This document shows, one piece after another, positions 1-8,567 of a stretch of DNA of 39,111 nucleotides. Numbering within the stretch: the first letter of the stretch is position 1; every line of letters begins with the position of its first letter. Source of the stretch: Flavobacteriaceae bacterium (lineage in GTDB: Bacteria > Bacteroidota > Bacteroidia > Flavobacteriales > Flavobacteriaceae). The position numbers were made by a program, and so were the translations under genes. The notes beneath the pieces are model-generated. The model worked only from the letters and a program-made list of their open reading frames with translations, did no database searches and was not told the DNA's origin. The DNA is taken from the NCBI GenBank assembly GCA_947371275.1, contig CANBOV010000017.1:1-39111 (forward strand), in the 5' to 3' direction.

Positions 1-22
1 AGAATTCTAACTAAATTAAATC

Positions 23-58
23 AAAAATCCCGCATCGTTTATACTTTGCGGGATTTTT
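23..58. terminator. Bidirectional intrinsic terminator
   Basis: The arms AAAAATCCCGCA (23-34) and TGCGGGATTTTT (47-58) form a 12-bp stem with a 12-nt loop, with T-runs on both sides. It lies 42 nt after the stop of the minus-strand gene at 101-724, which it would terminate. It could equally serve a plus-strand gene ending before the window. Confidence 0.8.
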
Positions 59-100
59 TTCATCAAAACTCTAACCAACTCATTTTAATTAACCTAATTT

Positions 101-724
101 TTATTTATCGTCTTCTACTTTAGCTTTTGACCCATTGGCTTTGTAATAGTAATAGTTGTTGTTATTACTTTCATCGTTGTTATGATTGTCATTTTCATAC
201 TCTTCGTTTTCGTTATTGTTATGGTATGTATAGCAATAACCGTAGTTGTTCGTTTTTACAGTTCCGATGGTATCGATGAGTTCGCCTCTACGGTTGTAGA
301 CCAATTGCATGCCTCCAATTTGTGTGATAGCCCAACGGTTGTATCTCATGAAGACACTACCGATACGGTTTACACGATCTCTATTGTCGTAGTTGATGAA
401 GGTATTTCCCACTCTGCGAATTCGGCCGAAACTATCATGTTCAATGATGACGCCAAAATTTTGAGTTCTTCGAGAACTATCGTAAGTTCTAGTAGTACTA
501 GCTGTTTTATAATAGTTGTCCCCTTGACTGTCTTGTGGACGTGTATTGAAATCGAATTCCCCATTTGGAAAGACAAAAAACTCAATTCCTTTTTCAATGA
601 AAGCGATAGGCTCTTCTTGATTAAATTTGTTATTTACTACATCAGCATTTCTGATTATGACTGATGCTGTTGCTGCATTTCCAAAAAGAATAATGCTAGC
701 TACTAAGAGGGTACTGTTTTTCAT
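101..724 (-). CDS. Secreted protein with short YN/YD-type repeats and an Asn/Tyr-rich tail
   Basis: Function unknown. I place the start at the fifth residue of the longest reading frame (ATG at 724), because MKNSTLLVASIILFG begins a standard signal peptide ending near ATA|SVI; an upstream ATG at 736 is possible. After the signal comes a linker, then about four degenerate units of 15-17 residues in mid-protein. Each has the form x-F-x-x-Y-(D/N)-x-R-x-x-h-x-x-I-G, for example NTFINYDNRDRVNRIG and SVFMRYNRWAITQIG. The C-terminal about 45 residues are very rich in Asn, Glu and Tyr, then lysine, and look disordered. The regular beta-hairpin-like units recall small repeat folds that bind at the cell surface, but that is inference. 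I recall similar proteins in other flavobacteria without a function. It is transcribed alone, with a probable promoter at 777-808. Confidence 0.8.
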   Translation of the reverse strand: MKNSTLLVASIILFGNAATASVIIRNADVVNNKFNQEEPIAFIEKGIEFFVFPNGEFDFNTRPQDSQGDNYYKTASTTRTYDSSRRTQNFGVIIEHDSFGRIRRVGNTFINYDNRDRVNRIGSVFMRYNRWAITQIGGMQLVYNRRGELIDTIGTVKTNNYGYCYTYHNNNENEEYENDNHNNDESNNNNYYYYKANGSKAKVEDDK

Positions 725-776
725 GATCATTAGCATTTAAAATTTGCTTACTCTTTCGATTTTCAGCTTCTTCGAA

Positions 777-808
777 CAACAATACTATTGTTGAATAGAC
801 TATTTCAA
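777..808 (-). promoter_or_regulatory. Probable promoter of the repeat-protein gene, overlapping a palindrome
   Basis: On the minus strand TATTGTTG (777-784) fits the -7 box TAnnTTTG with one mismatch, and TTG at 806-808 lies 21 nt further upstream as a -33 box. The -7 box is the left arm of a 17-bp inverted repeat (777-793), so a regulator could bind over it. Confidence 0.35.
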
Positions 809-930
809 TTGGTGTGCCATAAATGGTGGTTTTATTCTTAAGGTTTGATTAAGGTATTTTAATTATAAGATATTCAGTGGTTTATGTGTTTGTTAAATGT
901 ATTGTTGTTGTTGAAAAATGTGTAAATGAC

Positions 931-961
931 TTTAGTTCGAGTATATTTTTTAGTACATTTG
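931..961 (+). promoter_or_regulatory. Probable promoter of the M28 peptidase gene
   Basis: TACATTTG at 954-961 is an exact TAnnTTTG box, with TTTA at 931-934 in place of the TTTG box 19 nt upstream. A transcript starting near 967 would have a leader of about 40 nt. Confidence 0.55.
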
Positions 962-1007
962 TTATCTATTAGGCAAAAAAAAAATTACTAATCCTATTAT
1001 TGCTCCA

Positions 1008-2192
1008 ATGAAAAACCTACTATTTTCATTTTTCTTCTTGTTTGTTGTAACCACTGGTTTCAGCCAGTCGTTTATTCCGTATTATGGAACAGTTGTGGAA
1101 CAATGCTCCCAAAGCAATATAAATGATGATTTGACCCAATTTGAAGGGTTAGGACTTAAAAGAAGAGGTACTCCTGCGTTACAAAATACTTTAGATTGGT
1201 TGAAGGGTAAATATGCTGCTTACGGATACACTACAAGTCAGGTTGTAGAAGATTCCTATACTTATCAAGGATCTCCATCAACTTGTAAAAATTTAGTTGT
1301 GACCAAAGTGGGTACTTTACATCCAAACACCTACGTAATTGTATGTGGTCATTATGATTCAATAGGAGGTACAGGGACTAATGATAATGGAAGTGGGACC
1401 GCTTGTATCCTGGAAACTGCTCGTTTATTGCAAAACATCCCAACAGAGTATTCTGTAAAGTTTATTAATTTTAGTGGAGAAGAGGATGGCTTGTTTGGCA
1501 GTCAACATTATGTGAGTTCGATCGTAAATGGAACGTCACCTAAAATGGATATTCGTTTGGTTATCAACTTAGACGAAGTAGGAGGCGTGGCAGGCTTAAC
1601 TAACGATACTATTACTTGTGAACGCGATACTAATAATAATCCTTCTACGAATAATGCCCAGTCGGCTACGATGACCAATCAATTGATTAGTTGTGTAGGA
1701 TTGTATTCTCCTTTGAATACGAGTCTTTCTTATGCTTATTCTTCAGACTACATGCCTTTTCAGGCTAATAATGAGGTAATTACGGGACTTTTTGAGACTA
1801 ATGAAACAACGCACAAGCATACTAATACCGATTTGTTGATTTATATGGATCCGGTCTATACATTTAATGTGGCAAAAGCAACTATAGGAGCAACTATGCA
1901 TTTTGCGGTAGCAGCAACTACATTAGCGACTAGTGTATTTGAGAATGAGAATCAGGTTAGTTTTTATCCTAGTCCGGCTCAAGAAGAATTGAACATTACT
2001 ATGGGAACCTTGCTGGATAAGGATTATACATTTTCACTTATTGATTTACAAGGAAAAGTGGTTATGAATGTTCCTATTGAAAATGCTCATCTGATTGAGA
2101 CTGTTTCCTTGACCGGATTAGCAAAAGGAATGTATATGGCAGTAGTAACGACTTCAACAAAAAGAATTACAAAGAAGATTGTAGTTGAATAG
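1008..2192 (+). CDS. Secreted M28-family zinc peptidase with T9SS sorting domain
   Basis: An exported metallopeptidase, probably an aminopeptidase, acting outside the cell. A signal peptide covers about residues 1-20 (ending GFSQ). The M28 zinc site is visible in order: H115 (GHYDS), D126 (NDNGSG), E158-E159 (SGEEDGLFGS), D189 (NLDEVGG) and H271 (HTNTD), so both metals can be bound and the enzyme should be active. Residues from about 317 to 394 form a type A C-terminal sorting domain of the type IX secretion system: it opens with FYPSPAQEELN, has LIDLQGKVV in the middle, and ends GMYMAVV...KKIVVE. This domain is cleaved when cargo crosses the outer membrane. The gene stands alone between its own promoter and the terminator at 2208-2237. 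Substrate is unknown; the proportions are normal for bacterial secreted M28 enzymes. Confidence 0.93.
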   Translation: MKNLLFSFFFLFVVTTGFSQSFIPYYGTVVEQCSQSNINDDLTQFEGLGLKRRGTPALQNTLDWLKGKYAAYGYTTSQVVEDSYTYQGSPSTCKNLVVTKVGTLHPNTYVIVCGHYDSIGGTGTNDNGSGTACILETARLLQNIPTEYSVKFINFSGEEDGLFGSQHYVSSIVNGTSPKMDIRLVINLDEVGGVAGLTNDTITCERDTNNNPSTNNAQSATMTNQLISCVGLYSPLNTSLSYAYSSDYMPFQANNEVITGLFETNETTHKHTNTDLLIYMDPVYTFNVAKATIGATMHFAVAATTLATSVFENENQVSFYPSPAQEELNITMGTLLDKDYTFSLIDLQGKVVMNVPIENAHLIETVSLTGLAKGMYMAVVTTSTKRITKKIVVE

Positions 2193-2207
2193 TTTTTTCT
2201 AAAAGAT

Positions 2208-2237
2208 AAAAAAGCCTCCCTTTAAGGAGGCTTTTTT
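2208..2237. terminator. Bidirectional terminator between M28 peptidase and uvrA
   Basis: GCCTCC (2214-2219) pairs with GGAGGC (2226-2231), flanked by A6 and T6 that extend the stem. It sits between two convergent genes, 15 nt after the peptidase stop and 4 nt before the uvrA stop, so it serves both. Confidence 0.85.
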
Positions 2238-2240
2238 ATT

Positions 2241-5030
2241 TTACAACTTATCTTTTAGATAGCAGCCCGTGATCGATTTTTTGTTTTTAATTAAGTCTTC
2301 TGGAGTCCCTACTGCGAGTAATTGACCTCCATTTTCACCTCCTTCAGGTCCGAGATCAATAATCCAGTCGGCGCATTTAATTAAATCGAGGTTGTGTTCG
2401 ATTACAATGATGGAATGACCTTTTTCAAGCAAGGCATCGAATGAGGCTAATAATTTTTTGATGTCGTGAAAATGGAGACCTGTTGTAGGTTCGTCAAAGA
2501 CAAATAAGGCTTTTTCTTTGGTCACCCCTTTTACAAGGAAGGAGGCAAGTTTGATACGTTGGGCTTCCCCACCGGAGAGGGTAGAAGAGGATTGTCCTAA
2601 TTGAACATAGCCTAACCCTACATCTTGCAGGGGTTGCAGTTTTTGGATGATTTTAGCTTGCTTGTTTTGGGCGAAGAAGGCAATAGCATCGTCTATGGTC
2701 ATGGTTAGGATATCGTCTATGTTTTTGCCTTCAAATGCTACTTCTAGTACTTCTTTTTTGAAACGTTTACCACCACAGGAATCACAAGGAAGCGAGACAT
2801 CGGCCATGAATACCATTTCGACGTTGATAGACCCTTCTCCCTTACAGGTTTCGCAGCGACCACCATCTACATTGAAGGAGAAGTGTTTGGCTTGGTAGCC
2901 TCTTACTTTTGATAATTTTTCTTTGGCATATAAGTCTCTGATATCATCATAGGCTTTTATGTAGGTTACTGGGTTAGAACGCGAGCTTCTACCAATAGGA
3001 TTTTGGTCGACATATTCAATGTGTTTGATGTGGGCAAAACTGCCGGTCATTTCGGAGAACTGGCCTGCTTTATCGCCGATGCCTTCAATTTTTTTCTGCA
3101 TAGCAGGGAAAAGAATTTTCTTTACTAAGGTACTTTTTCCGCTACCGGAGACCCCTGTAATTACGGTTAGGCTTTCAAGGGGGAAGGAGACGTCAATGTT
3201 TTGTAAGTTGTTTTCACGAGCTCCTTTGATTTGTATAAAGTTATGGGTTGTTCTTCTTTTTTTTGGGATGGCAATTTCAAGTTGGCCGTTTAAGTACTTG
3301 GCCGTTAAAGAATCGGCTTTTAGTATTTCGTCGAAAGAACCTTCGGCTACTAATTCTCCGCCGAAAGAACCTGCTTCGGGGCCTATATCGATGATACGGT
3401 CGGCCGCTTTCATGATGTCTTCGTCGTGTTCGACCACGATAACGGTATTCCCTAAATCTCTCAGATTCTTTAGCACTTTAATTAAGCGTTCGGTATCTTT
3501 TGGGTGCAGGCCAATACTAGGTTCGTCTAAAATATACATTGAACCTACTAAGCTGCTGCCGAGCGAAGTGGCTAAATTGATGCGTTGTGATTCGCCGCCT
3601 GAGAGCGAGGCTGAGTTACGGTTTAGGGTAAGGTAGTCTAGTCCGACATCACTTAAGAAAACGAGTCGGTTTTTGATTTCGATTAAAAGTCTTTTGGCTA
3701 CTTTGGCATCGTATACTGAGAGTTGGAGTTGCTCAAAAAAAGGAATTAATCTTTTGATTGACATGTCTACTATATCGGAGATGGTTTTTCCGCCTACGGA
3801 GATGTAATTGGCTTCTTTTCTTAATCTTTTGCCTTTACAAATAGTGCATTTTGTTTTGCCTCTGTATCGCGAAAGCATCACGCGGTTTTGTATTTTATAA
3901 TTTTTCTCTTCTAGTTCTTGAAAGAAGTCGTTAAGACCCGTAAAGAATTTATTTCCATTCCATAGAAGTTCTTTATGTTCTTCTGAAAGTTCGAAATAAG
4001 GTTTGTGTATAGGAAAGTCAAATTTATAGGCATTGTTTGTTAATTGATCACGATACCATCCCATGCTTTCACCTCGCCATGGGTATATTGCATTTTCGTA
4101 TATTGAGAGGGATGAATTTGGAATTACTAGTTCGTTATCGATTCCGATTATGTTACCATATCCCTCACAAGCAGGGCAGGCTCCATAGGGATTATTGAAA
4201 CTGAATAGATGGATATTGGGTTCAAGGAATGCCATGCCATCCAATTCAAAGTTGGCGCTAAATTCTAGTCTGTTATGGGTATCTAGTTCTTGTAGGTAAC
4301 ATATTCCTTTACCTTCAAAGAAGGCTGTTTGAATAGCATCTGCTAGTCGATTGTAGAAATCTTCTTCGTCTTTTACTACAATACGATCGATTATTAACAG
4401 GATGTTTTTATGGTCAAATGAATGTTGGTCAATTTGATCGAGGCGTATCATTTCATTATTGACTAAAATACGAGCAAAACCCTGTTGGAGTAATACTTTT
4501 AATTTGTCTTCTAGTTTTCTTCCTTCTTCGAGGTGTATTGGAGCAAGTAATAGCCATTTGCTTTCCAGTGCGAGTGTTTTTACTTGTGTTATGACATCGG
4601 AAACGGTATCTTTTTTAACTTCATTACCTGAAACGGGAGAATATGTTTTTCCGACCCGGGCAAAAAGTAATTTTAGATAATCATAAATTTCGGTAGAAGT
4701 ACCTACGGTAGAACGGGCATTAGTGGTATTAACTTTTTGTTCGATAGCAATTGCAGGTGCAATCCCTTTAATATATTCGACTTTAGGTTTGTCTAGTCTA
4801 CCTAAAAACTGACGTGCGTAGGACGATAAGCTTTCTACATATCGACGTTGTCCTTCTGCATAAAGCGTGTCAAAGGCTAAACTAGACTTTCCTGAACCCG
4901 AAAGTCCGGTGATTACTACCAGTTCATTTCTAGGAATCACTACATCCAAATTTTTTAAATTATGGATTTGAGCACCTTTTATTAATATATTTTTTTTAGG
5001 TTCAAGCGTAGCTATCTCGGATGATTTCAT
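2241..5030 (-). CDS. uvrA: UvrABC excinuclease subunit A
   Basis: The DNA-damage recognition ATPase of nucleotide excision repair. It dimerises, scans DNA, loads UvrB at lesions and acts in the cytoplasm. Two ABC modules are visible: Walker [10 protein letters not shown] near the N-terminus and GVSGSGKST near residue 640, signatures [12 protein letters not shown] and [12 protein letters not shown], and Walker B ending LDEPSIGLH and FDEPTTGLH. Zinc-binding cysteine pairs are present (CPAC, CTIC in the insertion region; CETC and CDSC around residue 750). I start the protein at the ATG at 5030 (929 residues). The frame extends to a TTG at 5054, but that codon lies inside a -7 promoter box, so it would not be in the transcript. 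The length is normal for UvrA. It is transcribed alone, divergent from the sigma factor gene. Confidence 0.97.
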   Translation of the reverse strand: MKSSEIATLEPKKNILIKGAQIHNLKNLDVVIPRNELVVITGLSGSGKSSLAFDTLYAEGQRRYVESLSSYARQFLGRLDKPKVEYIKGIAPAIAIEQKVNTTNARSTVGTSTEIYDYLKLLFARVGKTYSPVSGNEVKKDTVSDVITQVKTLALESKWLLLAPIHLEEGRKLEDKLKVLLQQGFARILVNNEMIRLDQIDQHSFDHKNILLIIDRIVVKDEEDFYNRLADAIQTAFFEGKGICYLQELDTHNRLEFSANFELDGMAFLEPNIHLFSFNNPYGACPACEGYGNIIGIDNELVIPNSSLSIYENAIYPWRGESMGWYRDQLTNNAYKFDFPIHKPYFELSEEHKELLWNGNKFFTGLNDFFQELEEKNYKIQNRVMLSRYRGKTKCTICKGKRLRKEANYISVGGKTISDIVDMSIKRLIPFFEQLQLSVYDAKVAKRLLIEIKNRLVFLSDVGLDYLTLNRNSASLSGGESQRINLATSLGSSLVGSMYILDEPSIGLHPKDTERLIKVLKNLRDLGNTVIVVEHDEDIMKAADRIIDIGPEAGSFGGELVAEGSFDEILKADSLTAKYLNGQLEIAIPKKRRTTHNFIQIKGARENNLQNIDVSFPLESLTVITGVSGSGKSTLVKKILFPAMQKKIEGIGDKAGQFSEMTGSFAHIKHIEYVDQNPIGRSSRSNPVTYIKAYDDIRDLYAKEKLSKVRGYQAKHFSFNVDGGRCETCKGEGSINVEMVFMADVSLPCDSCGGKRFKKEVLEVAFEGKNIDDILTMTIDDAIAFFAQNKQAKIIQKLQPLQDVGLGYVQLGQSSSTLSGGEAQRIKLASFLVKGVTKEKALFVFDEPTTGLHFHDIKKLLASFDALLEKGHSIIVIEHNLDLIKCADWIIDLGPEGGENGGQLLAVGTPEDLIKNKKSITGCYLKDKL

Positions 5031-5051
5031 GGCATTTTTTTTGACTAGTTG

Positions 5052-5083
5052 CAAAGGTAATCAATTCCGAGTTGAGTTAGAAA
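5052..5083 (-). promoter_or_regulatory. Probable uvrA promoter
   Basis: On the minus strand TACCTTTG (5052-5059) matches TAnnTTTG exactly, and TTTC (5080-5083) lies 20 nt upstream. Transcription would begin near 5045, leaving a leader of about 15 nt before the ATG at 5030. Confidence 0.55.
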
Positions 5084-5156
5084 CCGCTATTAAATGCCAA
5101 TTGAAAGAAATATTTTGTTTACAATGGAACATTATTTTGTTAAATTTCAAAATTAA

Positions 5157-5189
5157 TTTGTTTATTTGTTTAAAATTATGTTAAATTTG
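5157..5189 (+). promoter_or_regulatory. Probable promoter of the ECF sigma factor gene
   Basis: TTTG (5157-5160), a 21-nt spacer and TAAATTTG (5182-5189) fit the Bacteroidota promoter pattern. The leader would be about 90 nt, rather long for this window. Confidence 0.45.
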
Positions 5190-5285
5190 GTTCATAATTA
5201 ATTCACAAACAGAAATTAGCCTATAGATAAAAATTACTTTTTAGATTAAAAACTTTCTTTTTAACCCTTACTAAAAGGTAATATT

Positions 5286-5873
5286 ATGGCTAATTCACAA
5301 CTTCCTGATGCTTTATTAGTTGATAAGTATATCGCTGGCGATGAGAACGCTTTGGCTATACTAGTCACTAGACATCAATCAAAAATTTACGGGTATATCT
5401 ATTCCAAGGTTTCGGATAGAGATGTTACAGAAGATATTTTTCAGGAAACTTTTTTTAAAGTTATCCATACCCTGAAAACAAAAAAATACTATAGTGAAGA
5501 AGGTAAATTTTTATCTTGGGTCATGCGTATTGCCAGTAATTTGATTATTGATAAATTTCGAAATGATAAAAAAATGCCTTTGAATAGAGATACAGATGAC
5601 CTTTCTGTTTTCTCCACTATTCGAGATAGCAGCATGAATATTGAAAATCGGTTGATTAAAAAGCAAGTGGAAATCGATTTGAAAAATATCATTGAGGAGT
5701 TACCTCACGATCAAAAAGAAGTAGTGATGATGCGTTATTATTTAGACATGAGTTTTAAGGAGATATCGGACATCACTGGAGTAAGCGTAAACACCACCCT
5801 AGGAAGAATGCGCTATGCTATGACCAATTTGAGAAAAGTCATTGAGAAAAATAAAATTTATTTGCCTTCGTAA
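5286..5873 (+). CDS. ECF-type RNA polymerase sigma factor
   Basis: A sigma-70-family factor of the extracytoplasmic-function type, directing RNA polymerase to a set of promoters. Region 2 covers about residues 24-95, with DIFQETFFKVI and the helix FLSWVMRIASNLIIDKFRN that contacts the -10 element. Region 4 covers about residues 130-185, with LPHDQKEVVMMRYYLDMSFKEIS cut by a helix-turn-helix, DITGVSVNTTLGRMRYAM. There is no region 3, and 195 residues is normal for the class. An AAAAGG ribosome-binding-like stretch lies about 8 nt before the ATG. There is no membrane anti-sigma gene next to it. Instead a 47-residue protein follows 56 nt downstream on the same strand. What activates it cannot be read from the sequence; a growth or stress role is guesswork. 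Confidence 0.93.
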   Translation: MANSQLPDALLVDKYIAGDENALAILVTRHQSKIYGYIYSKVSDRDVTEDIFQETFFKVIHTLKTKKYYSEEGKFLSWVMRIASNLIIDKFRNDKKMPLNRDTDDLSVFSTIRDSSMNIENRLIKKQVEIDLKNIIEELPHDQKEVVMMRYYLDMSFKEISDITGVSVNTTLGRMRYAMTNLRKVIEKNKIYLPS

Positions 5874-5929
5874 ACAATATAAATTAAATTTTTGCGTTAT
5901 AGAATAGTATCTAACCAATATTATGTTTT

Positions 5930-6073
5930 ATGGCAAAACTTTACTCTAAACGAAAATTAGCAAAAAAAGCAATGTTACCTAAAAAAGAGACTATTCGCTT
6001 AATACTTCAGTATTCTTGTGCGTTGAGTATTATTAAAGTAGGTGCGATGCACTTTGATAGTATTGCTAATTAG
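5930..6073 (+). CDS. 47-residue basic small protein downstream of the sigma factor
   Basis: A small open reading frame not attributable to a known function. It starts at ATG 5930 and ends at TAG 6071-6073, immediately before a strong terminator. The N-terminal half is strongly basic (MAKLYSKRKLAKKAMLPKK) and the C-terminal half, after ETIRLILQYS, is a mixed hydrophobic segment ending HFDSIAN. It has no signal peptide or clear membrane segment. The terminator 1 nt after its stop marks it as the last gene of the sigma-factor transcript. I believe similar LPKKETI-containing small proteins follow sigma factors in related genomes, but this is from memory. It could be a modulator of the sigma factor or an unrelated nucleic-acid-binding peptide. 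Confidence 0.7.
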   Translation: MAKLYSKRKLAKKAMLPKKETIRLILQYSCALSIIKVGAMHFDSIAN

Positions 6074-6107
6074 ACAAAGAGCTCAATAGTTTTATTGAGC
6101 TCTTTGT
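6074..6107. terminator. Strong bidirectional terminator
   Basis: A perfect 15-bp stem, ACAAAGAGCTCAATA (6074-6088) with its complement (6093-6107) around a GTTT loop, followed by T-rich sequence. It separates the plus-strand sigma unit from the minus-strand lolD unit ending at 6110 and serves both. Confidence 0.9.
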
Positions 6108-6109
6108 TT

Positions 6110-6874
6110 TTAAAACCCTTCGAAAACTCCTAAACCGAATAAGGCAAAATCATATTTTGTTGGGTCCATTATGTCCAGTGCCCTTAAGTTGGTGTCTAAT
6201 TCTACTAAGGCCTTTGAATCATTTTGTTTTCGTGTTAATAGATTCAACTTACGAGCTACATTGCCCGAGTGAACATCTAAAGGACATGAAAGTGCTGCAG
6301 GATTGATACTTTTCCATATCCCGAAATCAACACCACTGGAATCTTTTCTGCACATCCATCGTAAGAACATATTGATGCGTTTGGCAGCAGAACCTGCATT
6401 TGGGTCTGAAATGTGTTTGGTTGTTCTATTTAGATGTTCTATTTCAAAGAATACTTTTTTAAATTGGGAAATACTTTCTTGCATCGAATAAGCTTGTTGG
6501 TTTTTTGCAAAAAGAGCTTCTAATCCATGGTGATGGTTGTAAATATTTTGTAATGCTTTTATGAAAGTGACGGCATCTAGATTATTAAAGGTTCTGTGAA
6601 CAAAATTTTGTAATTTTTCCAAATGGTGATCTTCGTGAGACATTACAAAATCGTACGGAGCATTTCCCATAAGGTTAATTAATTTATGGGAATTGTTGAT
6701 GATCATCTTTCTATTTCCCCAAGCGATTGTTGCAGTTAAGAAACCTGCGATTTCAATATCTTCCTTTAAGGTAAACAGATGTGGGATTTGAATAGGATCA
6801 GTTTCTATAAACTTTGGATTATTATACTGTAGTACTTTTTCGTCCAGAAAATCTTTAAGTTCGTTCTTAGTCAT
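6110..6874 (-). CDS. TIGR02757 (DUF2400) family protein
   Basis: A cytoplasmic protein of a family common in Bacteroidota and some other phyla. The molecular role is not established as far as I know. It is 254 residues, without signal or membrane segments. Hallmarks are AGFLTATIAWGNRK near residue 45, RINMFLRWMCRKD near 170, LSCPLDVHSGNVARKLNLL near 200, and a C-terminal DPTKYDFALFGLGV. The last two resemble the P-(I/L)-D-V-H and helix-hairpin-helix parts of HhH-GPD DNA glycosylases such as archaeal 8-oxoguanine glycosylase, so a DNA-base-related role is a reasonable inference, not a demonstrated one. It is the last gene of the lolD unit and its start overlaps the upstream gene's stop by 8 nt, so the two are translationally linked. 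Confidence 0.85.
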   Translation of the reverse strand: MTKNELKDFLDEKVLQYNNPKFIETDPIQIPHLFTLKEDIEIAGFLTATIAWGNRKMIINNSHKLINLMGNAPYDFVMSHEDHHLEKLQNFVHRTFNNLDAVTFIKALQNIYNHHHGLEALFAKNQQAYSMQESISQFKKVFFEIEHLNRTTKHISDPNAGSAAKRINMFLRWMCRKDSSGVDFGIWKSINPAALSCPLDVHSGNVARKLNLLTRKQNDSKALVELDTNLRALDIMDPTKYDFALFGLGVFEGF

Positions 6875-8564
6875 GCCCGGTTACTTTTTGGGCATAAAAT
6901 CCATCGCCTAAATTGTGACTTCGTTGTTGTGGCATATAGTGAAAATTAGTTTCAAAATAAAGCAATTGTTCTTCATTGACCGCGGGTAAATTACCATTAC
7001 CATTTATCCAAAATTTTGTACCAATGGGGGTATTAAATTTTAAATTTCCTCTACTATCTCCTTTGAACTGTAGTTGGTCATTCGTTATGGGTTCGGGCAA
7101 CCATACGTTTTTTAAATGGAAGGAAGTTCTAAGTATGAAAATGTTTTTGGGAGTTGTCTTTTCAAAGAATAGGGAAGCCGGCAATAGTATAGCAATAAAC
7201 ATTGCGTTTGCGATTAATAAAATCAGTATTGTTTTGGATTTTTCAAGAAAATGAGCTAGACCTAAAATACCAAAGAAGAGAGTGAAATAAACATAAAAAC
7301 GATATTGAGGAGAACTGAAATAGAGTAAAGTTAGCAGTGTGATAAAGCAAAAATAGATTAACCAAAGTTGTATTTTTTGTTTTGATTTCATGATGAAATA
7401 CGGACTAACAGCAATTGTGATTGCAGTAGCTATTCCTATGATACTATCAATACCATTATTCCAAAAATACTGTTTTGCTCTAAAAAATAGTGAGATTTGT
7501 TTTTGCGGATTATAAGGGATATAGAAGTCATTCATCATGTCTCTACTAAAAAAGAAATCCATAATTTCTTTGGGGATTTTATAGTTTAGGTTGGGGAATG
7601 GAGCGTATTGAATAGGGAATAAGGGGTAACCGGTAAGCGTACTATTTTTAAAGATAAAGAGTAATAGTGTTGTGGTCCCTACTATTTTCAGTGGTACTAA
7701 ATTCTTATGTATTGCTTTATAATATAAGATATAGCATGCAATAGGAAAAAGCAAAAGTAGGGATGCTGTAACTTTGCAATAGGAGGCAAACAATGCTAGA
7801 ATTGCAATTTTTATAAATGATTCTGTGGTGTTGAATTGATCAATAGAAATAAAATTGTAAAAGAGTAGGAATCCGAAGATGTAGATTGCTAAGTCGGGTG
7901 ATGGAGCGCTTATAAACTGAAAAAGAAAAAGATAAGTTATGGAGGTTAGTCCGAATAGCAATTCTGTTTTTTTTCCTGTAATCAAATAGTTATTGATTTT
8001 GGTGAACACAAATAAATTAAAAAAAAGAAATAGAAAACCATTTAAATCATTGAAAGAGTCATATAGGAAGGATAGGTTATATACACTTTGAGTAATATGC
8101 CAACCGCTAGTTTGACCGAAGAAGAGGTCTAAATTGGCTAAACCTTTTACTAACCCATATTCGTTTAACCATTTTATAGTTTGTAAATAATAAGTTTCAT
8201 TGTCAATGATATAAGGTTTAGATGTGCAAAGGGCTAGGATTACAATACTAAAAAATAAAAAGAGCCATTTAATAGTATTTTTAAAAGATTTAATTTGATT
8301 GCGAGTCTCTACAAAAAGCAATTGTAGTTCGGTTTTGTTTCTAAAGCAAAGTAGGGTAGAACTAAGCAGTAATGCACAATGGAATTCAATTGCAATAGGA
8401 AGCCAGAAGGCCCATATACTTGCACAAAGGGTTACTGTAAATAATCCTAGTATAGTTGTGAAGACTAATTCTACAGTGTTAATTTTAAGTCGTTTAGAAA
8501 AAAATAATCCAAAGTTTATTGCTGTGAAAAATATATATATCCAACTGAGTAGAATTGCGATCAT
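6867..8564 (-). CDS. Polytopic membrane protein, possible GT-C-type glycosyltransferase
   Basis: A 565-residue inner-membrane protein with roughly a dozen hydrophobic segments between residues 1 and 465, and a soluble C-terminal tail of about 95 residues. The first large loop holds IIDNETYYLQTIKWLNEYG, an acidic loop after an early membrane helix, as in GT-C fold glycosyltransferases that use lipid-linked sugars. A second acidic loop carries SAPSPDLAIYIFG. I recall flavobacterial and leptospiral proteins of this size called LIC_10190-family membrane proteins, and this could be one, but I cannot check. Its gene lies 3 nt after the lolD stop and overlaps the TIGR02757 gene by 8 nt, so all three form one transcript. 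An alternative is a membrane protein of surface-polysaccharide assembly. Confidence 0.75.
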   Translation of the reverse strand: MIAILLSWIYIFFTAINFGLFFSKRLKINTVELVFTTILGLFTVTLCASIWAFWLPIAIEFHCALLLSSTLLCFRNKTELQLLFVETRNQIKSFKNTIKWLFLFFSIVILALCTSKPYIIDNETYYLQTIKWLNEYGLVKGLANLDLFFGQTSGWHITQSVYNLSFLYDSFNDLNGFLFLFFNLFVFTKINNYLITGKKTELLFGLTSITYLFLFQFISAPSPDLAIYIFGFLLFYNFISIDQFNTTESFIKIAILALFASYCKVTASLLLLFPIACYILYYKAIHKNLVPLKIVGTTTLLLFIFKNSTLTGYPLFPIQYAPFPNLNYKIPKEIMDFFFSRDMMNDFYIPYNPQKQISLFFRAKQYFWNNGIDSIIGIATAITIAVSPYFIMKSKQKIQLWLIYFCFITLLTLLYFSSPQYRFYVYFTLFFGILGLAHFLEKSKTILILLIANAMFIAILLPASLFFEKTTPKNIFILRTSFHLKNVWLPEPITNDQLQFKGDSRGNLKFNTPIGTKFWINGNGNLPAVNEEQLLYFETNFHYMPQQRSHNLGDGFYAQKVTGHD

Positions 8565-8567
8565 CTA

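Noticed and set aside
182..664. 160-codon open frame on the plus strand opposite the repeat protein
   Set aside because: It is the shadow of a real gene whose repeated Asn and Tyr codons give a stop-free, Val/Ile/Ser-rich antisense frame; it has no ribosome-binding or promoter support.
3019..3636. 205-codon plus-strand frame inside uvrA
   Set aside because: Antisense to a perfectly conserved UvrA sequence. Composition (many Ser, Pro, Phe) is typical of a shadow.
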